Source of the DNA: Nelumbo lutea
Lineage: Eukaryota > Streptophyta > Magnoliopsida > Proteales > Nelumbonaceae
Length of the DNA: 64,000 nt
NCBI GenBank assembly: GCA_022828595.1
Contig: JAKGHH010000001.1
Location: forward strand, 74,644,401 to 74,708,400
Direction: 5' to 3'
The position numbers and the translations under genes were made by a program. Below the pieces are notes generated by a model. That model was not told the origin of the DNA. It did not search any database and saw only the letters and a program-made list of their open reading frames with translations. Below are positions 10,301 through 23,600 of this stretch, piece by piece (the first letter of the stretch is position 1; every line of letters starts with the position of its first letter).

Positions 10301-13300
10301 TGAGTCAGTCAAATAAGAGTCAGGTTACTTTGTGGCACAACCATTTGGGTCATATGTCCTTTGAGTCTTTGAAATACTTGTTTGTAGAATTGTTTAAGTC
10401 TTTGTTAGTTAATGAATTTTAGCATCAAGTGTGTTAGCTAAGCAAGCATTATAGAACTTCATTTCCTTTACGTAATAAAAGATCAGATGTTTCTTTTAAA
10501 ATTGTGTATTCTGATGTTTGAGGACCCGTAAATATTCCAATAGAGAATGGCTACAAATACTACATATCTTTCACTAACGACTTTTCTTGATATACATGGG
10601 CGTACCCTATGCACTCTCGAGAAGAAGTTCTTAAAACTATGAAAGCCTTCTAACATATGGTATAACACAATTTCAAACAAAGATTCAAATTCTCCAATCA
10701 AACAATGCCAAAGAGTATTTTCATGGTGACCTCACAGAATTTTTTGAAACTTGTGGCCCTCTTCATTGTAGCTCATGTGCTAAAACCCCTCAACGGAATG
10801 GGGTTGCAGATAGAAAGAATCGTCATCTTCTAGAGGTTGCTTAAGGGTTGCTAATACACATGAATGTTCCCAAAAGGTTCTAAGTGGATGTTGTTATGAT
10901 TGCAGCTTATCTTATCAATCGAATGCCATCTTGTCTCTTGGAGTACAAGTTCCCTCGTCAACTCATCTTCCCTACAGCTCCATTGTTTCCCAAAGCCATT
11001 GTTTGTATTTTCCTTGGCTACCCCCTTTCCCAAAAGGGTTATCATTGCTTTGACCCCATTTCCAAAAAGTACTTTGTATCCATGGACGTTTCTTTCTTTG
11101 AAGATGTGCCTTTCTTTCCTGCTTCTCCTCAGGGGGGAAGGGGGGGGTGTAATCCAAGTGAGGAGAAACAAAGATAGGTTTTGTTGCCTTCTCCTCCTGA
11201 CCCTCCTCCATTTTGGGTCTTTCATAGACAGCGGTACAAAAGTCAAGGTCAGGCTCAACAAAGTTCAATAGACATAGAGCATCCTGAAGCTATACAACCT
11301 ATGCCATCGGACTCTCAGGGGTTGAATCCATCACTGCATCCAGGTACAATTGTTCCAATTGATATCCCTGAACCCATTGATATTGACGCTTCCAATTGTG
11401 ATATGGATCTTCCTATTGCTAAGAGGAAGGGTGTCAAATCATGAACCAAACACTACCCAATTACTCATTCCTAATCCTATGAAAATGTTTCACCCTCTTT
11501 TCGTGCTTTCCTCTTTGCCATTGACAGTGTTTCCCTTCCTAAGAGTGTTGTAAAAGCTTTACTTGTTCCTGAGTGGATAGATGCAATGAAGGAGGAGATT
11601 AATGCCCTTCACAAAAATGGCACGTGGGAGTTGGTAAATCTTCCCGAGGGAAAAGAATCAGTTGGGTGCAAATGGGTAATCTTTGTGAAACATAAGGCAG
11701 ATGGCACGGTGGAGAGGTATAAGGCCCGACTAGTTGCAAAAGGTTTTTCACAAGTGTATGGAGTTGATTATGTGGAAACCTCTACACTTGTAGCAAAAAT
11801 GAATTATATTCAAATTCTCCTCTTTTTAGCAGCAAATCTAGATTGGGAGCTTCATCAACTGGACATTAAAAATGCCTTTCTAAATGGTGACTTAGAAGAA
11901 GAAGTGTACATGACCCAACCTCCAGGTTTTTGTGCTAAGGGTAATGAGCATAAAGTCTACAGACTGAAGAAATCTCTGTATGGCTTAAAACAATCTCCAG
12001 GGCCTGGTTCAATAGATTCCACAATGCAGTTCAACAGATGGGTTTTAAGCAATGCCAATATGATCACACGCTCTTTGTGAAGAGAGAACAAGGAAGAATG
12101 GCAGCCCTAATTGTGTATGTCGATGACATTATTATCACCAATGATTGGGACTCAAAGATACAGAGATTGAAGAGATTCTTGGCCACTTGGTTTTAAGTGA
12201 AGGATTTGGGGCCTTTGCGTTATCATTGGAATTGAAGTTGCCCACTCTAATCAGGGTATCTTCATCTCCCAGAGAAAATATATTCTAGATCTCTTGAAAG
12301 ATACAAGGAAATTTGAAGCAAAACCTACTAACACTCCTATAGATGTAAATCACAAGCTTCGGGATTGCAGTGATGAGCCCATAGCAAACACAAAGCAGTA
12401 TCAAAGATTGGTGAGCAGACTTCTCTACCTATCTATGACAAGACCTGACATTGCGCATGCAGTGGGAGTCCTTAGTCAATTTATGCATGCTCCTAGGGCC
12501 ACACACTTAGAGGCAACTTACAGAGTTCTTAGATATTTGAAGAAATTCCCTAGGACAGGGCTCCTATTTGGAAAACATGGGCATATGAGAGTTTATGTTT
12601 ACACTGATGTAGATTGGATTGGTTATGTGGATCACAGAAAATCCACTAGTGATTGTTGTGCCTTTGTTGGGGGAAATCTTGTTACTTGGAGGAGTAAGAA
12701 ACAAAGTGTGATGGCCAGATCGAGTGCAGAAATTGAATACAGGGCCATGTCTCATGGTGTGGCAGAACTACTATGGATAAAGAGTCTCTTGGGTGAATTG
12801 GACTTTCCTCTCAATAACCCTATGTCACTTTACTGTGACAATAAGGCTGCCAATCAACATTGCAGCCAATCCTGTTCTCCATGGTAGAACTAAACATATA
12901 GAGGTTGACAAACACTTTACCAAGGAAAATTTGGAAAAAGGAGAAGTTTGCACTCCCTACATCAGCTTTGAAGAACAACTTGCAGACATCCTTACCAAAG
13001 GATTAAACTCCATGCGGCACTATAATCTTTGTGACAAGTTGGGGATGATTGATATCTATGCCCCAACTTGAGGGAGAGTGATGTAATCTTAGTTATGTGC
13101 CGTAAGGGCATTTTTGTCTTTTACTGTTTTATTATTTTATATTGTCGCCCTAACATATAAATAGAGAGTGGCGCCACCAACCATACTTTTGGTCTCCAAT
13201 CTTCTTTTCTCTATTCTTCTCTTCTCTCTTCTTCTCCTCTCTTCTCTACTTCACTCATGATCGAAATCAGTATTTTAGTAACTTGAAATCAAATATATAT

Positions 13301-14651
13301 TTTAAATTAATAAATATACATATTAGTCGAATTCGGATTTCTATCTAATCAGAGTAGGCTACATCCAAGTTCGATCCAATAATTAATTGGATGTTATTTG
13401 TCCCATCCAAATCCAAGATTATAGAATCGGGTTTCAGATTGGATTGCAAATTTTCAAAGCCCATTGTCAGCCCTATACATAATTATAACCGAGTCCGATC
13501 ACAACTATATAGGATCGGCTCTATATGAGGTCAGCTACATGAATCATGTTTTGCAATTCCATTCTGTTCAGTGCCATATGCGATTCCAAGGATAGTATCT
13601 AAGTCAAGAAGTGTTCCACGACTTAGGATATTAGATCAGACAACTTCAAACTCTGGCCTTAGATGCATTAGGAAATGCATAATTTTTCTCTTGTCAAAGT
13701 GTTCCTTCATGTATTTAACACAACATACTGAAGGATCCTCTCCCATGTGAACTAACTCATATTTTGTCCAAAGGTTGATGAATCCGGCATAATATTCCTA
13801 GACCTTTCCATCTCCCTAATAGTATGAGAAAATGTCAACCTCTATCCGATACTGTCTAGAGGTATTCGATTGTTGATAAACTTTCTCAAGATATTGATAC
13901 ATCTCATAGGCTATCCTGCACCACCCTCTCATAGGGATAGCAATATTAGTTTCGACTAAGCCTAGAATCCATGATGCAATTTTTGGGTTGTCGATCTTCC
14001 ACTGATTAAGTCCCTTAATGTCAGAGTCATCAGGTTTAGATACAGATCCATCTAGGTATCCCCAAAGACCCTTAGCTTCGACATGGAACTGAAAGTTGAA
14101 CTTCCATAATGCATAGTTCGTACCATTGAACTTAATAGGAAGAACCTCCATCCTTTCTAATGTCATTGGAAGACAAAAGGCAACAACACACACTTCCAGA
14201 AACCAAAAAAAATCGAACCAGGGAAAGAAAAGGAGAATACCTTTCTGCTGATGTCCAAAAAAGGCAACTGTATAGTTCTGCCAAACTGAAGAGTGGATCT
14301 AAACCCCTCAAAGACAAAATCAATCCAAACCAAACCAAAGGGATTCAGTAGATCTGCTCTGGGTGACACCAGATCTAAAATTTCAGGCTGATCTGATGTC
14401 TCTATAGGGAGATCTGAGAAGAAAGGTGAATCCGATGGCGCAGCAGTCCAGGAAACAGATCTGCAAAGTTCAGATCTGTAGCCGATCCAGGAAGAGGATT
14501 AAATGACACTCAAGAACTTCCAAATACTGCTAGGGAGTTCTTGAACCAGTAGTAGCCGGGATGTTATGTGAAGTTCAGGTCGCGACCCGCTCTAATACCA
14601 TGTCAGAGTCAGATCAAAAGTCAGAAAAAGAGAGGGAGAATATTTATCAAA

Positions 14652-14682
<31 letters not shown>

Positions 14683-17600
14683 AACACAGCCAAATGGTGG
14701 GTGTGACACATTGTCAGTCGACACCCTAAAAGATAATATTTATATTAAAAGGTAAAAGGACAGATCTGCCCTTAATATACAAAAGAGAGAGTACAAATAA
14801 TAATAGTTATACAACAAAGAAGAGTAAAAGTACAAAAATAGCCCTGCGGCTAGATTTCACAGTCTCTACAAGCTTATGGGTGCTTAAAGCATTTCCTGTT
14901 ACTTCTTTTTTTATCAATAACAGAATTCAATTTTATAAAAAGAAGTCAAGAATATATACAATATTTCAAGGAGAGATAAAATTACTTAACTCTCCCCCAA
15001 AACAACAAGAAGATTACAGAACTGCCCAAAACAATCGACCCGTACCCACCCCCTGTTTTGCCATATTATCAGCAAAGGCATTTGCAGTTCTTTTCACCCA
15101 ATAAACCTGGACTTCCACCAAGTCCTTTTCAGTCTCCATCTAGTTCTTCTAGCCCCTTCAACTTGTAACAAAATCATTTTTCCTAACAAGTACCATAGGT
15201 GGCTTATGCACATGACCTAACCTTTTTTTTTTGAGAAAAGGTAAAGTATGAATTTCATTAAAAGCAAAAAGAAACCCTGTACAACTACAGGCTGTAACAG
15301 GGAGAACCATACAAAAACTAAACCACTATCCCATCAACATTAATAAAAAGATCTACATAATGAAAAAGGGAACTAAACTCTGAATTGTTGAAGTTAAACT
15401 GAGCTGATGACCAAGAAAACAGTTTGCCCACAATTTTATGCCAAACAACCTCCTCTTGAGTGCCCTTGTTCTGAAAAATTCTGGAGTTTCTCTCTTGCCA
15501 TATAGACCACCACACAATTCCAGGGATCATTTTCCAAATAGCCTTTCCTCTTTTACTCAAACCTTGTAAATGCCACCCTTTCAAGAAACTCTCCACTGAT
15601 ACCAGACAGCAACTCTTGTAGGCAAATAGACTGTGTACTTTCACCCAGATGCTACAAGAGAAATTACAATGTCAAAACAGGTGATCAACTGTGTCCTCCA
15701 TCCTGCTACAAAGCACACACTCTGAAGAGTCAATTCACATTCCTCTCTTCAAAAGGCTATCCTTAGTCAGAATCTTATTTGAATAGGCTGACCATAAGAA
15801 AAAAAAAAGCAATCTTTCCCTGGTCCGATTGTTATAGAAAGAGAGGACAGAAAACTGCTTGCCCTTCCTCCCAACCACACTCTTTGGTCATCTCTATTAG
15901 GATTAAAATTAGTACTATAAAGCTTTTGCAGCAAACGAGCAAATAGATCAATTTCTCAATCATTTAAAGCTCTTCTAAAAAGGGGATTCCAAACACAATT
16001 TCCACTGGAGATCTGCAAATAGCCTGCTACCTTTGCTTTGTTGCCCACTGCTACTGCAAACAGTTCTGGGAAACCATTTCAGAAGACTACCTCCACACCA
16101 GCAATCCTTCCAAAATCTGACCTTGGTTCCTTTCCCACTTCAAAACTGATTTCCTTGCTGAACTGACTAGAGGTTTTTTTTATTGAACTGACTATAGGTT
16201 TTCTCTATCCCTTTCCAAACCGAGAAACCATATGGCTGACTTGCTTCACCTGGCTCCCATCCTCCACTTCTCCATCACAGACTATTCTCTTGCTGCCCAA
16301 ATCTCCAAAACCATTTTCCGAGAAGGGCAGTTTTTATATCTCAGTTTTCTGAATCTCAAACCTCCATTTCAATCTACTTTCTCTCATTTTATCGCCTATT
16401 GGAGCTACTCCTAGGTTCCTTTGCATGACGTCATTTCTATCCCTGTCCTTTCCAGTTTTACCAAATCCATCTAAGCATTCACAATTCTGCCACACTCATT
16501 TTTTTACATGCTGTTTCACTTCAAAGAAGTGAATAAAGGGAACACAAGAAGATCAAATGACTTCTTCCTTTTTCTTTTACACCTAATAGCTAATTGCAGC
16601 TTGAAAAAGAAAAAGTTGTAGCTTCATCCCTAATATGTGACCCAACCAATGCTTGCAGATGAGTCAACTGATGTCCTTATGTTTATAAACTAGCTATTAG
16701 GTGTAAAAGACCTGTCATTCTCTGAAAAAAATCCAAAGATGGCAGCTGTCTCTAAACATATTTGTAAACAAGGGAAACAAAGAATAGCAAAACAAAAAAT
16801 GGCTTACTAGTGACTGCCATAATTTGTCAATTGTAAGAGTTCCAACAACCACACGGTCCTAAAATAATTAAGTAGATACAATGTTTTTACCTGTAATCAA
16901 GTGATCTGCAATCACAATCCCTACAAAAGTAATATGAGTAGGGAACTATTTGCAGGAAACGGACCTACATGAGCAAAATGGCAATTTTATCAGCCCAAAT
17001 AGAGTGGTTGTGTCTACAATATCAGACTAATAAAAATTTTGGCTATACGGACCAGGGAATAAAGTTCACCAACACGATTCTGAAGGGGAGTGCCACTTAA
17101 AGCCCATTTATAAGAAGATTCTAAAGCAAGAACCCCCTTTGCTGTATTGCTTCGTCTATCTTTTATATAATGTGCCTACATCAAAAGTATATTTTTATTA
17201 TTAGATATTTAAAAATATTAGTAAGATGAACCTTGGTAAAATGAGCTAACCATACAAATCAAAACTCTACAGTTCAAATTTAAATCCATGAACAAGCCAT
17301 AAAATAAGGGGTCAAAAAGTAATTGCATACCAGAAATAACTAAGTAATTCATATTTTCCAAAACAGACATTTTTTTTATGAATGAATATAATTTATTAAA
17401 CCAGAAATATGAGGCAATACAGGAGACCCAAGAGGAGGCACGAGTTGTTACCTCTTCTAGCAAGTATTACATCAAATTAAAAAACAGAAATAGCAGAAAT
17501 AAAATTACAGAGCAGCCTAAAATAAATGTTCCCTTGAAGCCCCTTGTTTAGCTAACCCATCCGCTAAGGTATTTGCTGATCTTCTCACCCAAAGAGAGGT

Positions 17601-20600
17601 AACAGTCATGTTTCTTGTGAGCCAACTGACTTTCCTTAATAGGTCTCTGTGTCGCCACATAGCTGAAGCTGGGTCTATCAGCCATCCCACAACAATCTTA
17701 GAGTCCCCTTCAATTACCAAGTGCTGAACTCCTAATTGTTCTGCAATCTGAATACCTTGTACCGTCGCTAACATCTCAGCTCTATTGGAGTCTCCTATTC
17801 CCATGGGGCCTGAAAACAATGCTAATATGTTGCTCTCCTTATCTCTCAGCACCCCTCCTATCCCCAATGGGCCTGGGCTTCCTTGGCTGCTTCCATCAAA
17901 GTTCAGCTTTGCCCATCCTTCAGGCGGAGGCATCCACACTACAGATTCCTTGTCCTTCCTTGTATGGCTGTTAGCCACCGCTATCCAGTTTCTCCAAATA
18001 TCATCAAAGGAGAATGTGTGAAATAAGTCCATAATTCTTAACCAATGAATGGCCCTGGTCAAGATACAGTCCTCAACAACCCAAATGCTTCTTTCCTTTT
18101 CCTTGAATACCCTTGCATTCCTTTCTTCCCAGATTGTCCACAAGGCGGCTGATCTAATACACCTCCACATCATCTTTCCTTTTTTTTGTAGGCCACACAA
18201 AAAAGGAAGGATCAAACAATTGACTTAAATCTATGGACAAATTCCACCTACACCCAAACAAAGAAAAAATCCAACTCCAAATAGCACTAGAAAAGGAACA
18301 AGATACAAGTGAGAGCAATCATCACCACTAGCCCTGCAAAGTACACACCAGTTAGGAGACAAACACAAAGAAGGCCTTTTCTTCTACAAGTAGTCCAAGG
18401 TATTAATCTTTCTATACAACACCTCCCAGCAAAAAATAATAACTTTAGGTGGAACCGGTCTAGGCCATATCTCCCTGGTTGGAAAACCCCACTATCCTTG
18501 GGAAGAGCAAAGGAATTTAAAAAAGGAAGCACAAGTGTAGTAGCCTTTTGGGTGAGGGGACCATAATCTCACATCCAAACCAAGAGGGTCCAGAAAGACA
18601 CTGCCAAGATGGGACAACAGTTCTGAAATACTGCTAAGTCCATCATCCCTCAAACCTCTCCGAAAGCCAAAGTCCCAACTTAAGGAGGGGGGTGAATTAG
18701 GAGATGGGAGAAAATGAGAGATAGCTTTTTCCTTGTATAGGGAAATAGAATAGAGAGACGGGAATTGGTCCTTAAGGGCAACAGTACCCATCCAAGTGTC
18801 TTTCCAAAATAAAACAAAGATAATGGAATTGACGTCATACCTAACAAAGTTGAGAAACTGAGGGAGGATACTCTGGATTGCTTTCCAAGGAGATACCAGT
18901 GTAGCTTGACGTGATACACCCACATCCCATCCATTTTCCAGTGTACCATGTATACTAGCTATCACTTCATGCCACAACCTCTCCCTTTCTCTAGGCCATC
19001 TCCACAACCATTTTCCTAAGAGAGCTTTATTCTTGAGAGTTAACCTTCCTAATCCCAAGCCGCCTTCCTCTTTACTCCTACAAACTATTTCCCAATTGAT
19101 TAGGTGGTTTTTCTTATCCTCCCCTGGCTCCCAAAGGAAATTTCTTATTAATCTCTCCAACTTCTTAGCTTCCCTAGTAGGAATCTAAAATCGGAGAGAA
19201 AATAAACGGGTAGGTTTGCTAGGGTAGCTCACAATAAAGTCACTCTACCCCCTATAGAGATGTAGTTCTTTTTCCAAGAAGTATATCTTTTCTCAAACTT
19301 TTCCAAAATTGGGGTCCAAAAACTACTCTCTTTTGGGTTAGCCCCTAGAGGGAGACCTAGGTGCTGCAATGGCCAAGAAGAGGCAGAACAACTTAAACAA
19401 TCTGCCACAGACTGAATAATCCCCTCATTCATGTTAACACCTACCACACAACTCTTATCTAGGTTTATCTTCAAATTGGAGACCTTCTCAAAGTGTTGTA
19501 GCAATGCTCTGAGATTCCTCACCTTTTGCCTGTCACCCCTTTCACAAAATACTATGATATCATCAGTAAACTATAGGTGGGTTACCCGAATATTGTTCCT
19601 TCCTATCCTCCAGCCACTCACTTCCTCTTCCCCATCTGCCTTAGAGATTAATCTACTGAAGACATCTACAACTAAGGTGAAAAGAAACGGGGAGAGTGGG
19701 TCACCTTGTCTAAGGCCTCTACAAGCTGGGAAAAAATCTTTGACCACCCCATTCACCAAGACTGAGCAATGACAGAAGCTAACACAGCCCTTTACCCAGT
19801 TGCACCATCTATCTCCAAAACCATAGCACCCAAGGACTTCTAGTAAAAAACTCCAATCGACAAGATCATAAGCCTTCTCTAAGTCTAACTTACATACAAA
19901 ACCTTGATTCCTCGACTTTTTCATGTCCTCCACACACTCATTTGCTATTAGGATCTGATCTGTTATTTGCCTTCCTTGCACGAAAGCACCTTGTGCTTGA
20001 CTAATGATGGAGGGTAGTACTACTCAAATTCTTAAAGACAATACTTTGGCTAGGATTTTATAGATGCTTGTTACCAGACTAATCGGGCTATACTCCTTAG
20101 GGTCCTTTGCATCTATCTTCTTTGGGATTAGGGATAAGAAAGTGGCATTAACTCTAGGGCTTACCTTTTTTTATCTGCAAACTCCTGAAACACCTCGATA
20201 AGATCTTCTTTAACCACATCCCCAATAGTCCTGATAAAAAGCCATTGTGAAGCCATCTGGACCGGGTGCTTTGGGTCTATCCATTGAAAATATCGCCTGT
20301 CTGATCTCTTCTTCCCTAAAATCCCTTTCTAACCAATTTACTTGTTCTTCAGATAACCTAGTCCACTCCAAATCTTCCAATGTTGGTCTATTATTCAATG
20401 GTTTCCTATAGATTGATTTGAAATGATCCACAAACATTCTTGCTATCTCATCTTGATTTGTAACTTCCTCCCCATTCACCTCTAACTTAGCCACGAAATT
20501 TTTTCTTCTCCTCCCATTAGCCAATGCATGGAAAAATTTACTTCCATCCCCTTCCTTAATCCATTTATATTTTGACTTTTGCCTCCAAGAAATTTCCTCT

Positions 20601-23600
20601 CTCAGAAGATCCTCTTCCAAATCCTTCTTTAAATTTGTTCTCAAATTCCTTTCTTGTTCACTCATCATCCTTTGGGCTTCTTTGGAATCTAATTCCTCAA
20701 CCCTAGACACCAAATTAATCTTTTGCTCCTCTATCCTCCCAAAATGTTCCCTGTTCTACTCCTTGATTTTGGATCTCAACCTTTTCAACTTTTTGTGGAA
20801 TCTCACTCCCTTCCACTTTACCCCTCTTACATCTTCTCCACCAATCCCCAATCAGGTGCACAAAGTCCAAGTGAGTCAACCACATATTCTCAAACCTAAA
20901 CGGTCGTGGACCAGAGGCTATTGCTTCAGGATTTAACTGGATAGGGCAATGATCAAAAGTGACTCTGGATAAAGCTCTAGCTATTAGGTTCCTCCAATGG
21001 TTCTCCCACTCTTCATCTTCTTGGAAATTAGACCAAGTAAAATTAGCTTGTAAGAGGGGTAACTCCTTTAGACCACAAGTATTAATGAATTCATTAAACT
21101 TTCTCATGCTGGTTGTAACTGTTCTTTGGGGATTGTTAGATTCATTACAAAACCTAATTACATTGAAATAACTCCCAAGACACCAAGTGTCCTCCCATAG
21201 ACCTCGAATGCCATACAATTCTTCCCACATCTCATTCCCCTCTCTATATGTGTTGGGCCCATAGACATTGGTTAGAACCCAGGTGAAGCCATCCCCCACA
21301 TTCCTTACCTTTAAAGACAGAATATCTCCCTATTAGCTCCTCCACTAATTCTATAGTATCCTCCCTCCATAATGTTACTAGACCTCCAGAGGCTCCCCAA
21401 GAAGGAGCCAAAGTCCAACAAACTCTTCTTGATCTTCATACACTTCTGGCCCACCCTCTATCCAATTCTGCCAACTTGGTTTCCTATATCAACACTATGT
21501 CTAGTTTCTCTCTTCTTAGTAAGTCTTTAATTGCCCTTCTCTTTCTTTCACTTCCCATTCTTCTCACATTCTAGCTGATGATCTTCATTGAACACTACTT
21601 TCAACAACCCTCCCCAAAAGACTCCACCTTACAGCAGAATCTTTCTTCTTTCCCCTCTCTCACTAAATTCAATATCACCCTCAATATCTGAAATTAACCT
21701 TTCCACTTCTGATCTCTTTTTCCTTTTATTATTCCCCTCATTCTTCCTAGATAATGCATTAGCTTTAACCACCTCTCCCCCAATTTGAACTTCTATAGTA
21801 GTCCTTCTCTTGAGAAATCACTGCTCTCTCCCTTTGATCTAATTCCTCCTTCTCTTTATACTCCTCCAACAATGTGCAGATCCTCTCCCAAATTCTCTCT
21901 AATTCCTCCTCCTGTCTCTCTCTAGGTGCCACTTCTCCCTCTCTCAGTTCACTCTCAGAGTTGTTATTCCCTCTTCTCTTCCCCCCAACTGGAACTTCCG
22001 CTCGGGATGCTGGAGTATCTGTTTCAAGCACAGAAGGCACATTAGTAACCAAAGCCGAATGGACACTCATACCTTTGTTGTTGGGGACCGATGGAACATC
22101 AATCAAGGGAGGGGGACTCGCATAAGGAGGCCCAGATTATCTTGCAAACATACAGCCTCAACTTCTGGCTTGTTATCCAGAGGATCAAGCAGAGCTTTGC
22201 ACCCATCAAAAGGCGTTAATATATATGTGGTCTTCATCCTCAACTGTTTTGTCACCAAATCAGCAATCTCCTCCCAACTTCTACCTGGTTTGTCAACTTC
22301 AACAACCTGTTTATAGGAGCACTCTCCTTTACCTGCCGATAACAGTATTGCCGCTCTATTTCCATCTTGCACCAACGTAGGGGCCATTTGGTTGGGGGGT
22401 TCCAGGTTCACTACTGTCTTCGAGAGATCCTCTCTTATCTTCTTTTTTAAACCTTTTTCCTTCTTCATTTTCATTCTAGACATAAACTCTCTCAGGGCCT
22501 TGACTATTTCAGTCCACCCTTGGCTCTTTCTTCCTTCCAGGAAGCAGACCATTTGCTTCCTGGTACTGTCATAATACTCTGAAAGTGTAATGAAGAATCC
22601 TTTTTTATTTTTCCTGCATTCCACCACATACCTCCTTCCCATCTCTGTTAGGAATTCTTTCCAGCATTTGCCCTTTCCTTTTGTACTTGCTGCAACTACA
22701 AAATCTATGAACCACTCTACCACATTCATCCTACCAACAGCACCGTGGCCAGCTTAGCTTCCCTGATTTTCAAACTAATCTGCCCTCTGATTCTTAGTTC
22801 TTCCAACAGAAGGTTCTTCGCCTCCACCTTGAGATACTTTCTCCATTGATTGGCCTCCACGAAGTTCTTCTCCTCCTCCATTTGGTTCATTCCTCTCTGA
22901 GTTCATCCCCCCATGACCGATAAAGTTATTAGGTTTAACATTCCAAAACAGACAATTTGACCCAGATAGTTCTTAGCATCCAGGAATTTTTACTAAAATT
23001 AAAGTATGATCCATTTCACGATTTATTGTTTATTTGTTGCCAGACCACCTTAATCTGTTTGTTCTTTAAAAGTAAAGGAAACGGTTTTTTAACCTTTCCT
23101 CTAAAGCCAAAAACAATATTCATTTTCAGCAACCTTGTGGTTGTAAACAAATTGGTTTATGTATGAGCTTTACTTGGAGGGCACTGATGACATGGTAATA
23201 TACATTTTTACTACAAATATACTCAGAGTATGTACCTGTTCTCTTTAATGATACAACATCCAACATTCTTTCTTTATATTTACTTTTTTCTTTTTTTTCT
23301 TTATTTACTTTGAAGGAAAGGTTAGATCTAGTAGGTTGCACCCACCATCTTAAGAAAAAAACAAATTCTTTCTTTCATGTTTGGATCATCTTTCATCAAC
23401 AATTTTAGGCGCATAAAGGAACAGCTTATTTGCGAAATGTAGCATAGAGATCAACCAAAAAATGGACCAACAAGATTTGGTTTGTCAAGAAAATGTAGCA
23501 TAGAGAATTGCCTATGGAAAACGAGTAATTAACCGAGTGAGATAACCAGCATCAAGAGATCAACCAAATTATAATCTAATGTAACATACAATAAATGTAC

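Larger units (their letters stand above)
7949..13269 (+). mobile_element. Complete Ty1/copia retrotransposon with TSD (copia B)
   Basis: 5.3 kb, plus strand: LTR 7949-8128, primer site, gag, protease, integrase, reverse transcriptase, RNase H, polypurine tract, LTR 13079-13269. GTATT at 7944-7948 and 13270-13274 is the 5-bp TSD. The two LTRs differ at about a dozen positions over some 180 bp plus a small insertion, so the insertion is old. The coding region has several frameshifts and stops. Confidence 0.93.
7110..13475. mobile_element. hAT-like element interrupted by copia B, 8-bp TSD
   Basis: The ends are TAGGGCTATAAACAG at 7110 and the complement of TAGGGCTGACAATGGG at 13475. The flanks are TCCATAAT (7102-7109) and TACATAAT (13476-13483), 7 of 8 identical. 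The subterminal sequence is rich in GATCC/GGATT words, as in many plant hAT miniature elements. Without the 5.3-kb copia insertion it is about 1.04 kb and has no transposase. The terminal repeat is short, so the call rests partly on the TSD. Confidence 0.65.
13581..14870 (-). mobile_element. Copia fragment: LTR, leader and gag (copia C)
   Basis: Minus strand. LTR 14601-14870, primer site, then gag to about 13581, where it ends abruptly inside the gag C-terminus at an RTE relic. Pol and the second LTR are missing, so it is truncated. The left edge is approximate. Confidence 0.75.
4595..16890 (-). other. RAD16-like intron 5 (12.3 kb, filled with nested transposons)
   Basis: Bounded by the clean splice sites of exons 5 and 6. 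It contains two hAT-like elements (5253-6495 and 7110-13475), a whole copia element, a second copia fragment, several LINE and RTE fragments and a small inverted-repeat element. Each is listed separately. The stretches 4595-5244 and 16711-16890 show no recognisable element. Confidence 0.85.
17370..22940 (-). mobile_element. Full-length L1-type LINE with 14-bp TSD
   Basis: TTCCAAAACAGACA is repeated at 17356-17369 and 22941-22954 and flanks 5571 bp. On the minus strand the order is 5' leader, ORF1-like protein, ORF2 (endonuclease, reverse transcriptase, zf-RVT, RNase H), short 3' UTR and an 8-base A tail. All major ORFs have stops or frameshifts, so it is no longer autonomous. It sits in the sense direction of the RAD16-like gene, in intron 3. 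Confidence 0.93.

Noticed and set aside
16232..16414. 60-codon plus-strand ORF
   Set aside because: It is the antisense of a LINE segment (LLGKWFWRF) and the adjoining RTE piece.
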